A DNA stretch of 64,000 nt, from the NCBI RefSeq assembly GCF_000187245.1, contig NC_027863.1:1176735-1240734 (forward strand), written 5' to 3'. The stretch comes from Ogataea parapolymorpha DL-1 (Eukaryota > Ascomycota > Pichiomycetes > Pichiales > Pichiaceae). The translations under genes and the position numbers were made by a program. Of the stretch, positions 27,151 to 34,724 are shown one piece after another. Within the stretch, counting starts at the first letter, position 1; each line of letters opens with the position of its first letter. The notes under the pieces were generated by a model. The model made no database searches. It had not been told where the DNA came from and saw only the letters and a list, made by a program, of their open reading frames with translations.

Positions 27151-28605
27151 ATGTTGAAAATAGGACTTGAAATACATGCCCAGCTAAAGTCCAGCAGAAA
27201 GCTGTTTTCCCTTTCTAAAAACACGACGTCGCTTCTGGACGTCCGTCCAAACACCACAACCTCGTTTTTCGATGTAAGTCTTCCCGGAACGCAGCCCAAG
27301 CTCAACAAAGAGCCGTTACTTCTTGCACTCAAAACGGCCCTCGCTCTCAACTGTTCAATAAGCGAGGTCTCGAGTTTCGATCGAAAACACTACTTCTATG
27401 GAGACCAGCCTCTTGGCTATCAGATCACGCAGCACTACGAGCCAATCGCTAGGAATGGCTACCTCAATTTGACCAAATACGATCTCCCGAAAGAAAAAAC
27501 AATTCGCATAGAACAGATACAGATCGAGCAGGACACCGGACGAACCTTGTACAAAGAAAAAGACCACAGTCACGTGGATTTCAACAGATCCAATATCCCT
27601 TTGATAGAAATGGTGACAAAACCGGATTTCTCTAGTGTCGAGGAGGTAAGAGCGTTCATCAAAAAATTCCAACAGACTTTGGTAAATCTCGGAGTTTGCA
27701 CAGGAGAATTGGAAACAGGCGCAATCAGAGTAGATGTGAACTTGTCTGTGGACAATAACAGTAGGATTGAAATCAAAAACTTACCCACAACATCAGCTAT
27801 TGTCGCGGCAATCCGTTATGAATATAAAAGACAGTGTCGATTAATTGAAAAAGGTGAGCCAATTACAGAGGTTGAGACGCGAGGCTGGGATGGAAAGAAA
27901 ACACAGAAATTGCGTTCAAAAGAAGACGCAATTGATTACCGCTACATGCCGGACCCTGAGCTTCCAGCAATCAGGCTAAAACTCGAAGATATTGTGCCCA
28001 AGATTCGCGCCACGCTGCCACCGTCTGTGGACGAACAATTGCACGAAATTCTTCAGAAGTACGAGATAAAGCTTAGAGATGCCAACATCCTATTGGCTGA
28101 CCACGAACTGATGGATTACTACAAAGAACTTTACAATAAATGTGTTCAATCAGGAGTGCCTAACCCTATAAACTGGCTCACACACGAGCTTCTCGGAAGT
28201 TTGAGCAAATCCAACATGGCGTTCGAAAAGTCGGTGCTCGAGGTAGACAAATTCGTGGAGCTTTTGGTCGCGCTGCAAAATGGCCTGATGACCAAGACGA
28301 ACGGAAAGTTGTTACTCATGCATCTTATCAACAACCCACAAGATCAGAAAGTGCCAATTGCTCAGCTCTTGGATGAATTCGATCTCACCAAGACAGACGA
28401 AACAGAGCTATTGGATCAAGTAACCGATAAAGTCATTGTTGAAAACCCCAGCGTGGTGGAACAAGTCATGGGAGGAAAGCCCAAAAAGCTAAACTACCTT
28501 ATCGGACTTTGTATGAGAGCCAGCGAGGGGAAATTCGACCCAAAACTGATTGAGGATAAACTGAAAGAGAAGCTGTCAACCTTGCCAAATACTACCAAAA
28601 CATGA
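27151..28605 (+). CDS. PET112: Mitochondrial glutamyl-tRNA(Gln) amidotransferase subunit B
   Basis: The product has 484 residues. Pet112 (GatB) is part of the GatFAB enzyme that makes Gln-tRNA(Gln) in mitochondria. Conserved blocks: GLEIHAQL at 5-12, LPGTQPKLN, KHYFYGDQPLGYQITQ, QIEQDTG, VDFNRSNIPLIEMVT, GAIRVDVN and YRYMPDPELP, followed by the helical and YqeY-like tail. The enzyme fold starts almost at residue 1, leaving no visible presequence, whereas S. cerevisiae has about 27 extra residues. An upstream exon would have to lie antisense to AAR2; I saw no convincing donor and branch pair there. Confidence 0.94.
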   Translation: MLKIGLEIHAQLKSSRKLFSLSKNTTSLLDVRPNTTTSFFDVSLPGTQPKLNKEPLLLALKTALALNCSISEVSSFDRKHYFYGDQPLGYQITQHYEPIARNGYLNLTKYDLPKEKTIRIEQIQIEQDTGRTLYKEKDHSHVDFNRSNIPLIEMVTKPDFSSVEEVRAFIKKFQQTLVNLGVCTGELETGAIRVDVNLSVDNNSRIEIKNLPTTSAIVAAIRYEYKRQCRLIEKGEPITEVETRGWDGKKTQKLRSKEDAIDYRYMPDPELPAIRLKLEDIVPKIRATLPPSVDEQLHEILQKYEIKLRDANILLADHELMDYYKELYNKCVQSGVPNPINWLTHELLGSLSKSNMAFEKSVLEVDKFVELLVALQNGLMTKTNGKLLLMHLINNPQDQKVPIAQLLDEFDLTKTDETELLDQVTDKVIVENPSVVEQVMGGKPKKLNYLIGLCMRASEGKFDPKLIEDKLKEKLSTLPNTTKT

Positions 28606-28656
28606 AAACCAATATTCGTTAACTGCGATGCAATTAAACCTTACCTGTTAGTCCCG

Positions 28657-29073
28657 CTAAAGCATTTCCTCGACGCCTTCCAACTGTCCAAACGTGTTCT
28701 CTCCGCTGTATAGAATATACAAGAACCCGTCTTCATCTTTATATTGTTCGTAGATCGTACTCATTAGCGACGCTGTTGGGGGGAGTATATCGTTCACAAA
28801 GATGAAAATGGCTTTCTCTGATGGCAGCTGAATTCTCTTTCTAATCACGTAAACAAACTGGCCCACGGTTAAATCGGACGGAACCAGATATTTGCGCTTA
28901 TCAATTTCAGGGATGTCGCTCTCTTCGACCTTCTCACAAATGACTGGAATCCTGTCTAGAAACTTGCCTCTGATCCTAGAAGCCTCTGCCTTTCTACGCT
29001 CTAGCTATGTTAGTAATGGTATGCGCCATAATTACTTACCAAAAGGGTGCTCGTCTTTGAATTGGGATCTCAT
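28657..29073 (-). CDS. ATG8: Ubiquitin-like autophagy protein Atg8, spliced
   Basis: Atg8 is conjugated to phosphatidylethanolamine to build autophagosomes and, in methylotrophic yeasts, pexophagy structures. Exon 1 (29073-29040, [11 protein letters not shown]) joins exon 2 (29000-28657) across a 39-nt intron; the junction rebuilds the expected PFERRKAE block. The 125-residue product follows S. cerevisiae Atg8 without gaps through GENTFG, so the lipidated Gly is 116. The Atg4-removed tail is nine residues (QLEGVEEML), much longer than the single Arg of S. cerevisiae. GATAAG sites lie at 29173-29178 and 29200-29205, about 100 and 127 bp upstream. Confidence 0.95.
29001..29039 (-). other. 39-nt intron in ATG8
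   Basis: Donor GTAAGT at 29039-29034, branch TACTAAC at 29015-29009, acceptor TAG ending at 29001. An earlier AG at 29005, only 5 nt from the branch A, must be skipped to keep the frame. Retention would give a stop two codons into the intron. Confidence 0.9.
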
Positions 29074-29172
29074 TTTGTATACGGTGATTGACGCCAAATG
29101 GAATATACGTAGTGTTTCTCGTTTGTTTACACTTCCTGTAGTATTGCAAAGAAAGGAACTTGTTTTCCCCTC

Positions 29173-29205
29173 GATAAGGGCAAATTAATTTTGACACACG
29201 ATAAG
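29173..29205 (+). promoter_or_regulatory. Paired GATAAG sites upstream of ATG8
   Basis: GATAAG occurs at 29173-29178 and 29200-29205, 100-132 bp before the ATG8 start. Paired GATA sites at this distance suit nitrogen-responsive GATA activators or repressors. Functional use is an inference. Confidence 0.4.
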
Positions 29206-29283
29206 AGTGGCACGCGCTGCAGATGGCAGTACAGAAAAATTCGGCGCGACGATCGTCCATCTAACTTAATATACACTATTATA

Positions 29284-29985
29284 TCAATCGGAAAGCAGGT
29301 AGGAGAGAATTGTCAGCAGAATCAATAAAGGCAGAAACCAGTAACTGTAGTATGATGGTTTGGATTTAATGCTCAGAAGTGCCATAGTCTCATTATCCAC
29401 CATACTTTGCGACGGGTATGTGGCAGGCTCGGAATTTTCAGAGGCATCGTTCTGCTCTATTTCTGCTTCTATATTACGTTCAGGTTGTATGTGCTTGCTT
29501 TCGTTTCCCAGCAGGATCTGGCGCAGTCGTTTTAGACGCATTTCTCTGGGTGACAAAGCGTTTTTATCTGCAGTTAATTGACTCTCTAGAGATCCTGTTT
29601 GCTCAGACTTGTGCTTTGGTATTTCCTGGAGAGTCTCGTAAAACCTTGCGCGATGCGAAAGACGAGACTTCAGCGTTCGCGGGGGTGGGCTGAGCGAGGT
29701 CTCCAATCTTGCAAAAGACGCGTCGTTCTTGGTTACAAGACGCGGTCCTCGTCGGGATTGCCGTAGTACAGTATCGTATTCTAGCGGGAGTGGTTTTCCA
29801 AGATCTATTTTCACGCGTTCAGCTTTGGTGGACGGGTTTATCGAGGTTGTTTTCTCATCACTCACCAATGGTTGTCGGATTAGAGACTCGTGGGGCGTAT
29901 CAAAGGCACGGAGCTTTATTTGATGGTGGTCAGAGCGTGGTCGGGATTGTCTCTCTGTCTTAGAAACCCAATGCGCAGATTTCAT
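29284..29985 (-). CDS. Tail-anchored membrane protein of unknown function
   Basis: The product has 233 residues and I do not recognise it. Almost the whole chain is hydrophilic, basic and predicted disordered, with Pro/Ser-rich and Arg/Lys-rich blocks (LSPPPRTLKSRLSHRARFYETL, LSPREMRLKRLRQILLG). It ends in a single hydrophobic segment of about 17 residues (WFLPLLILLTILSYLL) followed by SD. That is the layout of a tail-anchored protein of the ER, nuclear envelope or outer mitochondrial membrane. The conserved-looking helix REMRLKRLRQILLG near 146-160 could be a binding motif. Confidence 0.7.
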   Translation of the reverse strand: MKSAHWVSKTERQSRPRSDHHQIKLRAFDTPHESLIRQPLVSDEKTTSINPSTKAERVKIDLGKPLPLEYDTVLRQSRRGPRLVTKNDASFARLETSLSPPPRTLKSRLSHRARFYETLQEIPKHKSEQTGSLESQLTADKNALSPREMRLKRLRQILLGNESKHIQPERNIEAEIEQNDASENSEPATYPSQSMVDNETMALLSIKSKPSYYSYWFLPLLILLTILSYLLSD

Positions 29986-30108
29986 CGGCCATTCTACTTC
30001 AACTCCAGCTGGTAAAATAATTCGATTACTTATTAAATAAATTAATCGACGCGCGTCGATAGTCCATCGGTATATATGGGGCCTGACTTTTTAATTGGGC
30101 ACAGTCAG

Positions 30109-30807
30109 TCAATTGATTGGTTTGTCCTCTGTCAAGAGTGAAGTAATGCTGATAGAAGTGGGTGTTGTCTTCGGCCTGCTGAACGTGGCCGTGAAGTCTA
30201 TAGCAATTGCCGCAGGCACTCTATCGGGATTTTTGGGCTCCTGAACATTTTTGGCCTCGCCCTGAGAATCCGGTGGTACAAATCTCGGCTTATCCGATTC
30301 CCGGGCTGCCGCTAATTTTTTACGTCTTCTGATTGTGCTTTTCTTGAGTTTCACTGGCCGATGTTTTCCATGCAATTTGTAGTACAGTCCACAGGCGTTG
30401 CAGATAGTTTGTCCGTATTCGTTACGACGCCATAAAGGAGTCACTGTGGTGGAGCAGTTGGTACATGCCACCACAAGGGGCTGTTCTTCGTAGTTTTCGG
30501 ACTTGACCGCAGCACCTCTCTCATCCTCATGAGAGATAAGTACCCGGTTATTGTATGAGGGACACCCATCACATGAGCTGGAGCCACCAGTACCATTACA
30601 TTGGCCACCCCCCTTGCAGGATCCCTTTTCAATTGACCCCGGGTTCAGTGGTACTAGGTTAGGTGGTTTTTTCAAGTCCACTGGCCTGGGGGCGTTGTTC
30701 GCTCGGTAGTAGAGACCGCAAGCGTTGCACGCCAACGCCCCGTTTGATATCCGTCGCCACAAGGGAGTCTTGGTCGTTCCGCAGTTAGCACAGACGTGGT
30801 CTGTCAT
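30109..30807 (-). CDS. SFU1: Iron-responsive GATA repressor (SFU1/SRE1/Fep1 type)
   Basis: The product has 232 residues. Two GATA zinc fingers are present: Cys6/9/27/30 and Cys115/118/136/139, each of the CxxC-x17-CNAC type. Between them is the cysteine-rich block Cys64-x5-Cys70-x8-Cys79-x2-Cys82, the signature of the SREP/SreA/Fep1/Sfu1 group that senses iron and represses siderophore and iron uptake genes. Finger 2 is followed by a basic stretch (KLKKSTIRRRKK) as in DNA-binding GATA factors. S. cerevisiae lacks this type and uses Aft1. The protein is shorter than most relatives and lacks an obvious C-terminal coiled coil. Target genes cannot be read from this window. Confidence 0.87.
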   Translation of the reverse strand: MTDHVCANCGTTKTPLWRRISNGALACNACGLYYRANNAPRPVDLKKPPNLVPLNPGSIEKGSCKGGGQCNGTGGSSSCDGCPSYNNRVLISHEDERGAAVKSENYEEQPLVVACTNCSTTVTPLWRRNEYGQTICNACGLYYKLHGKHRPVKLKKSTIRRRKKLAAARESDKPRFVPPDSQGEAKNVQEPKNPDRVPAAIAIDFTATFSRPKTTPTSISITSLLTEDKPIN

Positions 30808-31084
30808 GGTGGGTGGAAAATTTGCTCAAAATTATTAATTAATCAGGGATCTCTGCGTCCAGACTGATCTACGCCATCACTGTTCCGAAGACCGACCGAC
30901 GCTGCTGTTTTCAGCCGAGTGCCTTTCTTTATTATAATAGCCTCACAAACGCCACGATACGGCCGAATGTCCTATTTGGGAAAATATGCTAGGTGGAGTC
31001 AGTGCTGGCCAATGAGATCGCTCCCGTTTGTCAGCAATCATTTTTTGCTAGTATTACGTTATATCTTACGTGGGTGTATATCTC

Positions 31085-32692
31085 TCATGACTGTGGCTGG
31101 TCTTTCAACGACGAGCGTCCTGCCTTGAGAAGTTCGTCACACAAGAGCAGGTTCGACGCGATGCCCGTGGCAGACGAGATCGCGTTTCTGATCACGCGGA
31201 ATGAGTCCCATATTCCGTCGATGGTTGGGTCCATCGGCTCGCCTGAGTTGAGGTCGATTCCGACCGTCTGGCCCTCCTCAATCTCGTCCTGACAAGCAGA
31301 AATGGCCTCTAGCGCGTCCAGGCCAGAGTTCTTGGCCAGTGTCTTGGGTATCACCAGTAACGCGTCGGAGAAAGCTTTGATACCCGGCTTCAGCTTGCCC
31401 TTGTTGGCCTTCGTCTCTAGAATGTGTTTGGAGGCAGACATGTAAAAAGCTCCAGCTCCTGGGACCAGCATCTGGTCCTTGATCACGTTGGCCACCGCAC
31501 GCAGTCCGTCTCTGATAGCATCCTTGGTCTGCTGCACCACGTGATTATGGGCACCCTTGATGAGGATGGTGCAAGACTTAGGATCAGCGTTCTCTGTGAC
31601 AAACGTGAATTTCTCCTCGCCAATGGTCTGCTCGTACACCAGGCCCGAGAACCCGAGAACGGCCGGAGTGAGGTCTTCAACAGAATTCTGCGCTTCTCCC
31701 CCACAAACGAGCTGCAATCTCTCCATGTTTCTTCTCTTGGCTCTTCTGAGCGCAAGGATGTTGTTTTTAGCCAGCACGTCCAACGACATTGGGTCAATAC
31801 CCTTTTGATTGATCACCACAAACCCTTTGCTTGGGTCGTTTCCGCAAACCTCTTTCTTGAGCTCCACGATTTTGCGGAGTTTATCGTCCACAAACTTTCT
31901 CTCGCTCGCAACAAGTTTCTCTCTCTGTTCTGCCGATGAGTAGTAGAATCCTGAGTTCACCTCGGTCTTTTCGTACTCCAGCGACACGTTCAAAATCAAA
32001 ATGTATGCATTTTCCACCCGCTTTGGCATGTCTGGGTGTCTGGCTCCATGGTCCAGCACAAGACCCTTGATAAACTTTGTGTCCTTGGCCGTCTCGTGCA
32101 TCATGGCCATGATCTCAATCATGTGCAGGTCTAGACTCTCGTTGTCTTTCACACTAAGCACTGCGTCCGTCACAATTGGCGTCAGCACGTCCGTCAGTTC
32201 CTGGTTCACCTTGGTGGCCAACGACGACCGTGCAACTTGCAACAACAGCTCCCTGTCCAAGGTTTGCGGCTTCACCACAAACGAGTTCAGATACTCGAGA
32301 GTCTCCTCTCTGGCAGCCTCAAATCCGTCTGTTAGCACGCGAGGATGGATACCCTCGTTCAGGAATCTCTCTGCCTGTCTCAGTAACTCGCCCACAAGAA
32401 GAACCACAGTCGTGGTGCCATCTCCAGTGATCTCATCCTGCGCCGATGCGGCCCGCGCGATCATAACCGCTGTCGGCGACTGGATCTGCATCTCGTTCAG
32501 CAGAACCTTGCCGTCCTTGGTAATTTTGATGCTGCCAGCGCCGTCCACCAGCATCTTGAGGGTTCCTTTAGGACCGAGGTTCGTGCTCAAAACATCCTGC
32601 AAACCTTGTGCAGCAGTGATGTTCACCTGCAAAGCCTGCTGTCTGCGGATGGATTCGGCCTTAGGATTCAAAAGCTGAATTGCAGAAGACAT
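31085..32692 (-). CDS. CCT6: Chaperonin TRiC/CCT subunit zeta
   Basis: The product has 535 residues. Cct6 is one of eight subunits of the cytosolic chaperonin that folds actin, tubulin and WD40 proteins. Group II chaperonin motifs are intact: [37 protein letters not shown] and the late GAGAFYM block. It tracks S. cerevisiae Cct6 closely from QLLNPKAES on. I chose ATG 32692 (MSSAIQLLN); in-frame codons upstream add residues unlike the family. It is divergent from the WD40 gene on its right with 127 bp between starts. Confidence 0.97.
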   Translation of the reverse strand: MSSAIQLLNPKAESIRRQQALQVNITAAQGLQDVLSTNLGPKGTLKMLVDGAGSIKITKDGKVLLNEMQIQSPTAVMIARAASAQDEITGDGTTTVVLLVGELLRQAERFLNEGIHPRVLTDGFEAAREETLEYLNSFVVKPQTLDRELLLQVARSSLATKVNQELTDVLTPIVTDAVLSVKDNESLDLHMIEIMAMMHETAKDTKFIKGLVLDHGARHPDMPKRVENAYILILNVSLEYEKTEVNSGFYYSSAEQREKLVASERKFVDDKLRKIVELKKEVCGNDPSKGFVVINQKGIDPMSLDVLAKNNILALRRAKRRNMERLQLVCGGEAQNSVEDLTPAVLGFSGLVYEQTIGEEKFTFVTENADPKSCTILIKGAHNHVVQQTKDAIRDGLRAVANVIKDQMLVPGAGAFYMSASKHILETKANKGKLKPGIKAFSDALLVIPKTLAKNSGLDALEAISACQDEIEEGQTVGIDLNSGEPMDPTIDGIWDSFRVIRNAISSATGIASNLLLCDELLKAGRSSLKDQPQS

Positions 32693-32819
32693 GGTGTTTG
32701 ATTTAGGTTTTCGTGTTTGCAATTTTTTTTTCTCGACAGTGTTAGTGGCACGCCCCCCGCGATGGCAGCCCGATAAGGGAAACATACATACCATCATATA
32801 TGTTTGCAATTAAAGGAAT

Positions 32820-34682
32820 ATGAGTGAGCCCAAAGTTTCCAACACATTTAGTATCCTCCTCTTCCTCTCGGGTCAAGCAATTGAAAAGCCTGTTTCCGCA
32901 AATGGAACCGCAAGCTTTTTGTGGTCCAGGATGAAGGGCCGCGTGGAGGGGGACAGCAAGACGGAACAAAAGAGTATCTACAATATCCGAGAATTCGGAG
33001 GCGAGGGAGAAGTGTACATGGTTTACGACGACTGCATTGAAGTCTGGGATTGGGTGATTCCGGGCAAAATGCAATCAGATCGCCGTCTATGGATGGTAGC
33101 CAAAGTGACTGATCTAGTGCCAAGGGGCTCTGTGCTCAAGGTGTTCCCTATTTGTTCCCGAAGGCATCGGGGCGAGTATTTTGCTTTGGTACTTGTCCGC
33201 AATGCATACAAGGAGCTACAATTTCTGATTGTCGACTTCAGCGCAGGGAACGTGACTGGTCTCACGTACGCTTTTAAGGGTCATGATATCAGTTTCGTTG
33301 TCAAAGGTTTGCGATCTACAAATCATTTTGCGATAGGCTCCTCGAATGGCACTGTTGCTGTCTATAATGTACGCTCGAAGAAGTTGCTTGCCACCTACAG
33401 TTGCATAGTTGTCAATAACGAGCCGGTATTCGATCTGTGCGGAGATTGGCTGATATACAATGCGCCCTCGAGCTCCAAAACCTTGAACAAATGGCGAGCA
33501 GAGCACGAACTTACACCACTTAGACTGTCCAAACATGTTTCGCTGCTCAATAAGCTGTGGAAGGGTCTGTCGAAAACAGCCTTGGACTCCGTGCTGATGT
33601 TTTCTGAGATTTCGCACTCAAAATTCAGGAAATTGTTCAGTCGAGAGAGCCTTGCTCACAACGGGGAACAAGCGTCGGCACTTCCCACTGATGATGATGA
33701 GCTACTTAGAAGTCACAACTTCCGCGAAATGCTCGCTGCAATTCTCAACACACTGAATGTGAACTCAAATTACCTTGTGATGGTTGACGTTGTGCGCAAG
33801 AAGACAATGTTTTGTTTTTCTCCGCCAGATGGCTGTTCTGCAGTCTCGCTTTCGCCCTTCGATTTAAGTGTTGCCACTGTTACAAACAGGGGCGACGATA
33901 TTTATTTGTGGGATTATTCCAAGTTCGATAAAGACATCACGCTGCTTGATAAGTACAAGCGTGGCAAGACCTCTGCCGTGATATCTGATATCTTGTGGAC
34001 CAGCAACAACCAATCGCTGGTACTTCTGAGCAAGCCTAACGGCTCAATACATTTGTTTGTCAACGAAAGCTTAACCGGCATGCTCCAAAGCCGGCCTTCA
34101 AGCCGACCGTTGTCCAACAACCAGAAGACCGAGCAGGCACCTTTCGACTGGTGTATTTCCAATGGGAATATCAAGAAGATCTCAATTCCCACGCTGCCAA
34201 TGCCGTGGGATCATCAGCGATACCATACCGAAATTAGCGCTCTCACAGATGCAGGCAATGTAGTGCGAATAGACCAGGAGACAGGCAGGATGATATGGAA
34301 ATACACACCTCCTACAACTGCATCCACGAACAGCATGACAGGCGTGAAGGAGGTGGCGCCGGTTCCGCTGGAGCTGCAGCCTGTTGATCCGATTGCCGAA
34401 GCGGAGGTCGAGACGTGCAAGCCATTTCCATTTGCTTACAACAATAGGCGCATACAATTTGCCAAGTTTAAGGATGCCAGCGATAGCCTGCGGCTTGATG
34501 GTTTTGGAAGTGTGGTGGCTGACTTTGAAGACGTCAAGTTTGGACGCTTCAACGGCAGCGTAAAGTTTCACAGTACGAAAAGTGAGGAAGAATTAGCTTT
34601 GGCTGCAAGCGACAACTATGGCTCTGACGCGGCACCAAACGTCGACCAGGAGGCTCCGCCCGCGGAAGCAGCGCTACAGTGA
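32820..34682 (+). CDS. WD40 beta-propeller protein, BCAS3-like
   Basis: The product has 620 residues. Repeats typical of a divergent beta-propeller run through about 50-440 (NIREFGGEGEVYMVYDDCIEVWDW, HFAIGSSNGTVAVYNVRSKKLLATY, LSVATVTNRGDDIYLWDYSKF). The block LLDKYKRGKTSAVISDILWTS resembles the RRG-x-(T/S)-A-x-I motif of BCAS3/PROPPIN-like proteins, known in fungi as Atg18-related WD proteins such as S. pombe Mug179. A FRRG phosphoinositide motif proper is not present. The C-terminus is acidic and disordered. The BCAS3 link is from memory of the motif and is moderate in confidence. Confidence 0.65.
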   Translation: MSEPKVSNTFSILLFLSGQAIEKPVSANGTASFLWSRMKGRVEGDSKTEQKSIYNIREFGGEGEVYMVYDDCIEVWDWVIPGKMQSDRRLWMVAKVTDLVPRGSVLKVFPICSRRHRGEYFALVLVRNAYKELQFLIVDFSAGNVTGLTYAFKGHDISFVVKGLRSTNHFAIGSSNGTVAVYNVRSKKLLATYSCIVVNNEPVFDLCGDWLIYNAPSSSKTLNKWRAEHELTPLRLSKHVSLLNKLWKGLSKTALDSVLMFSEISHSKFRKLFSRESLAHNGEQASALPTDDDELLRSHNFREMLAAILNTLNVNSNYLVMVDVVRKKTMFCFSPPDGCSAVSLSPFDLSVATVTNRGDDIYLWDYSKFDKDITLLDKYKRGKTSAVISDILWTSNNQSLVLLSKPNGSIHLFVNESLTGMLQSRPSSRPLSNNQKTEQAPFDWCISNGNIKKISIPTLPMPWDHQRYHTEISALTDAGNVVRIDQETGRMIWKYTPPTTASTNSMTGVKEVAPVPLELQPVDPIAEAEVETCKPFPFAYNNRRIQFAKFKDASDSLRLDGFGSVVADFEDVKFGRFNGSVKFHSTKSEEELALAASDNYGSDAAPNVDQEAPPAEAALQ

Positions 34683-34724
34683 TGTAAAATAGGAGAAATA
34701 ATTAACGTGTTCGAATTACACAGC

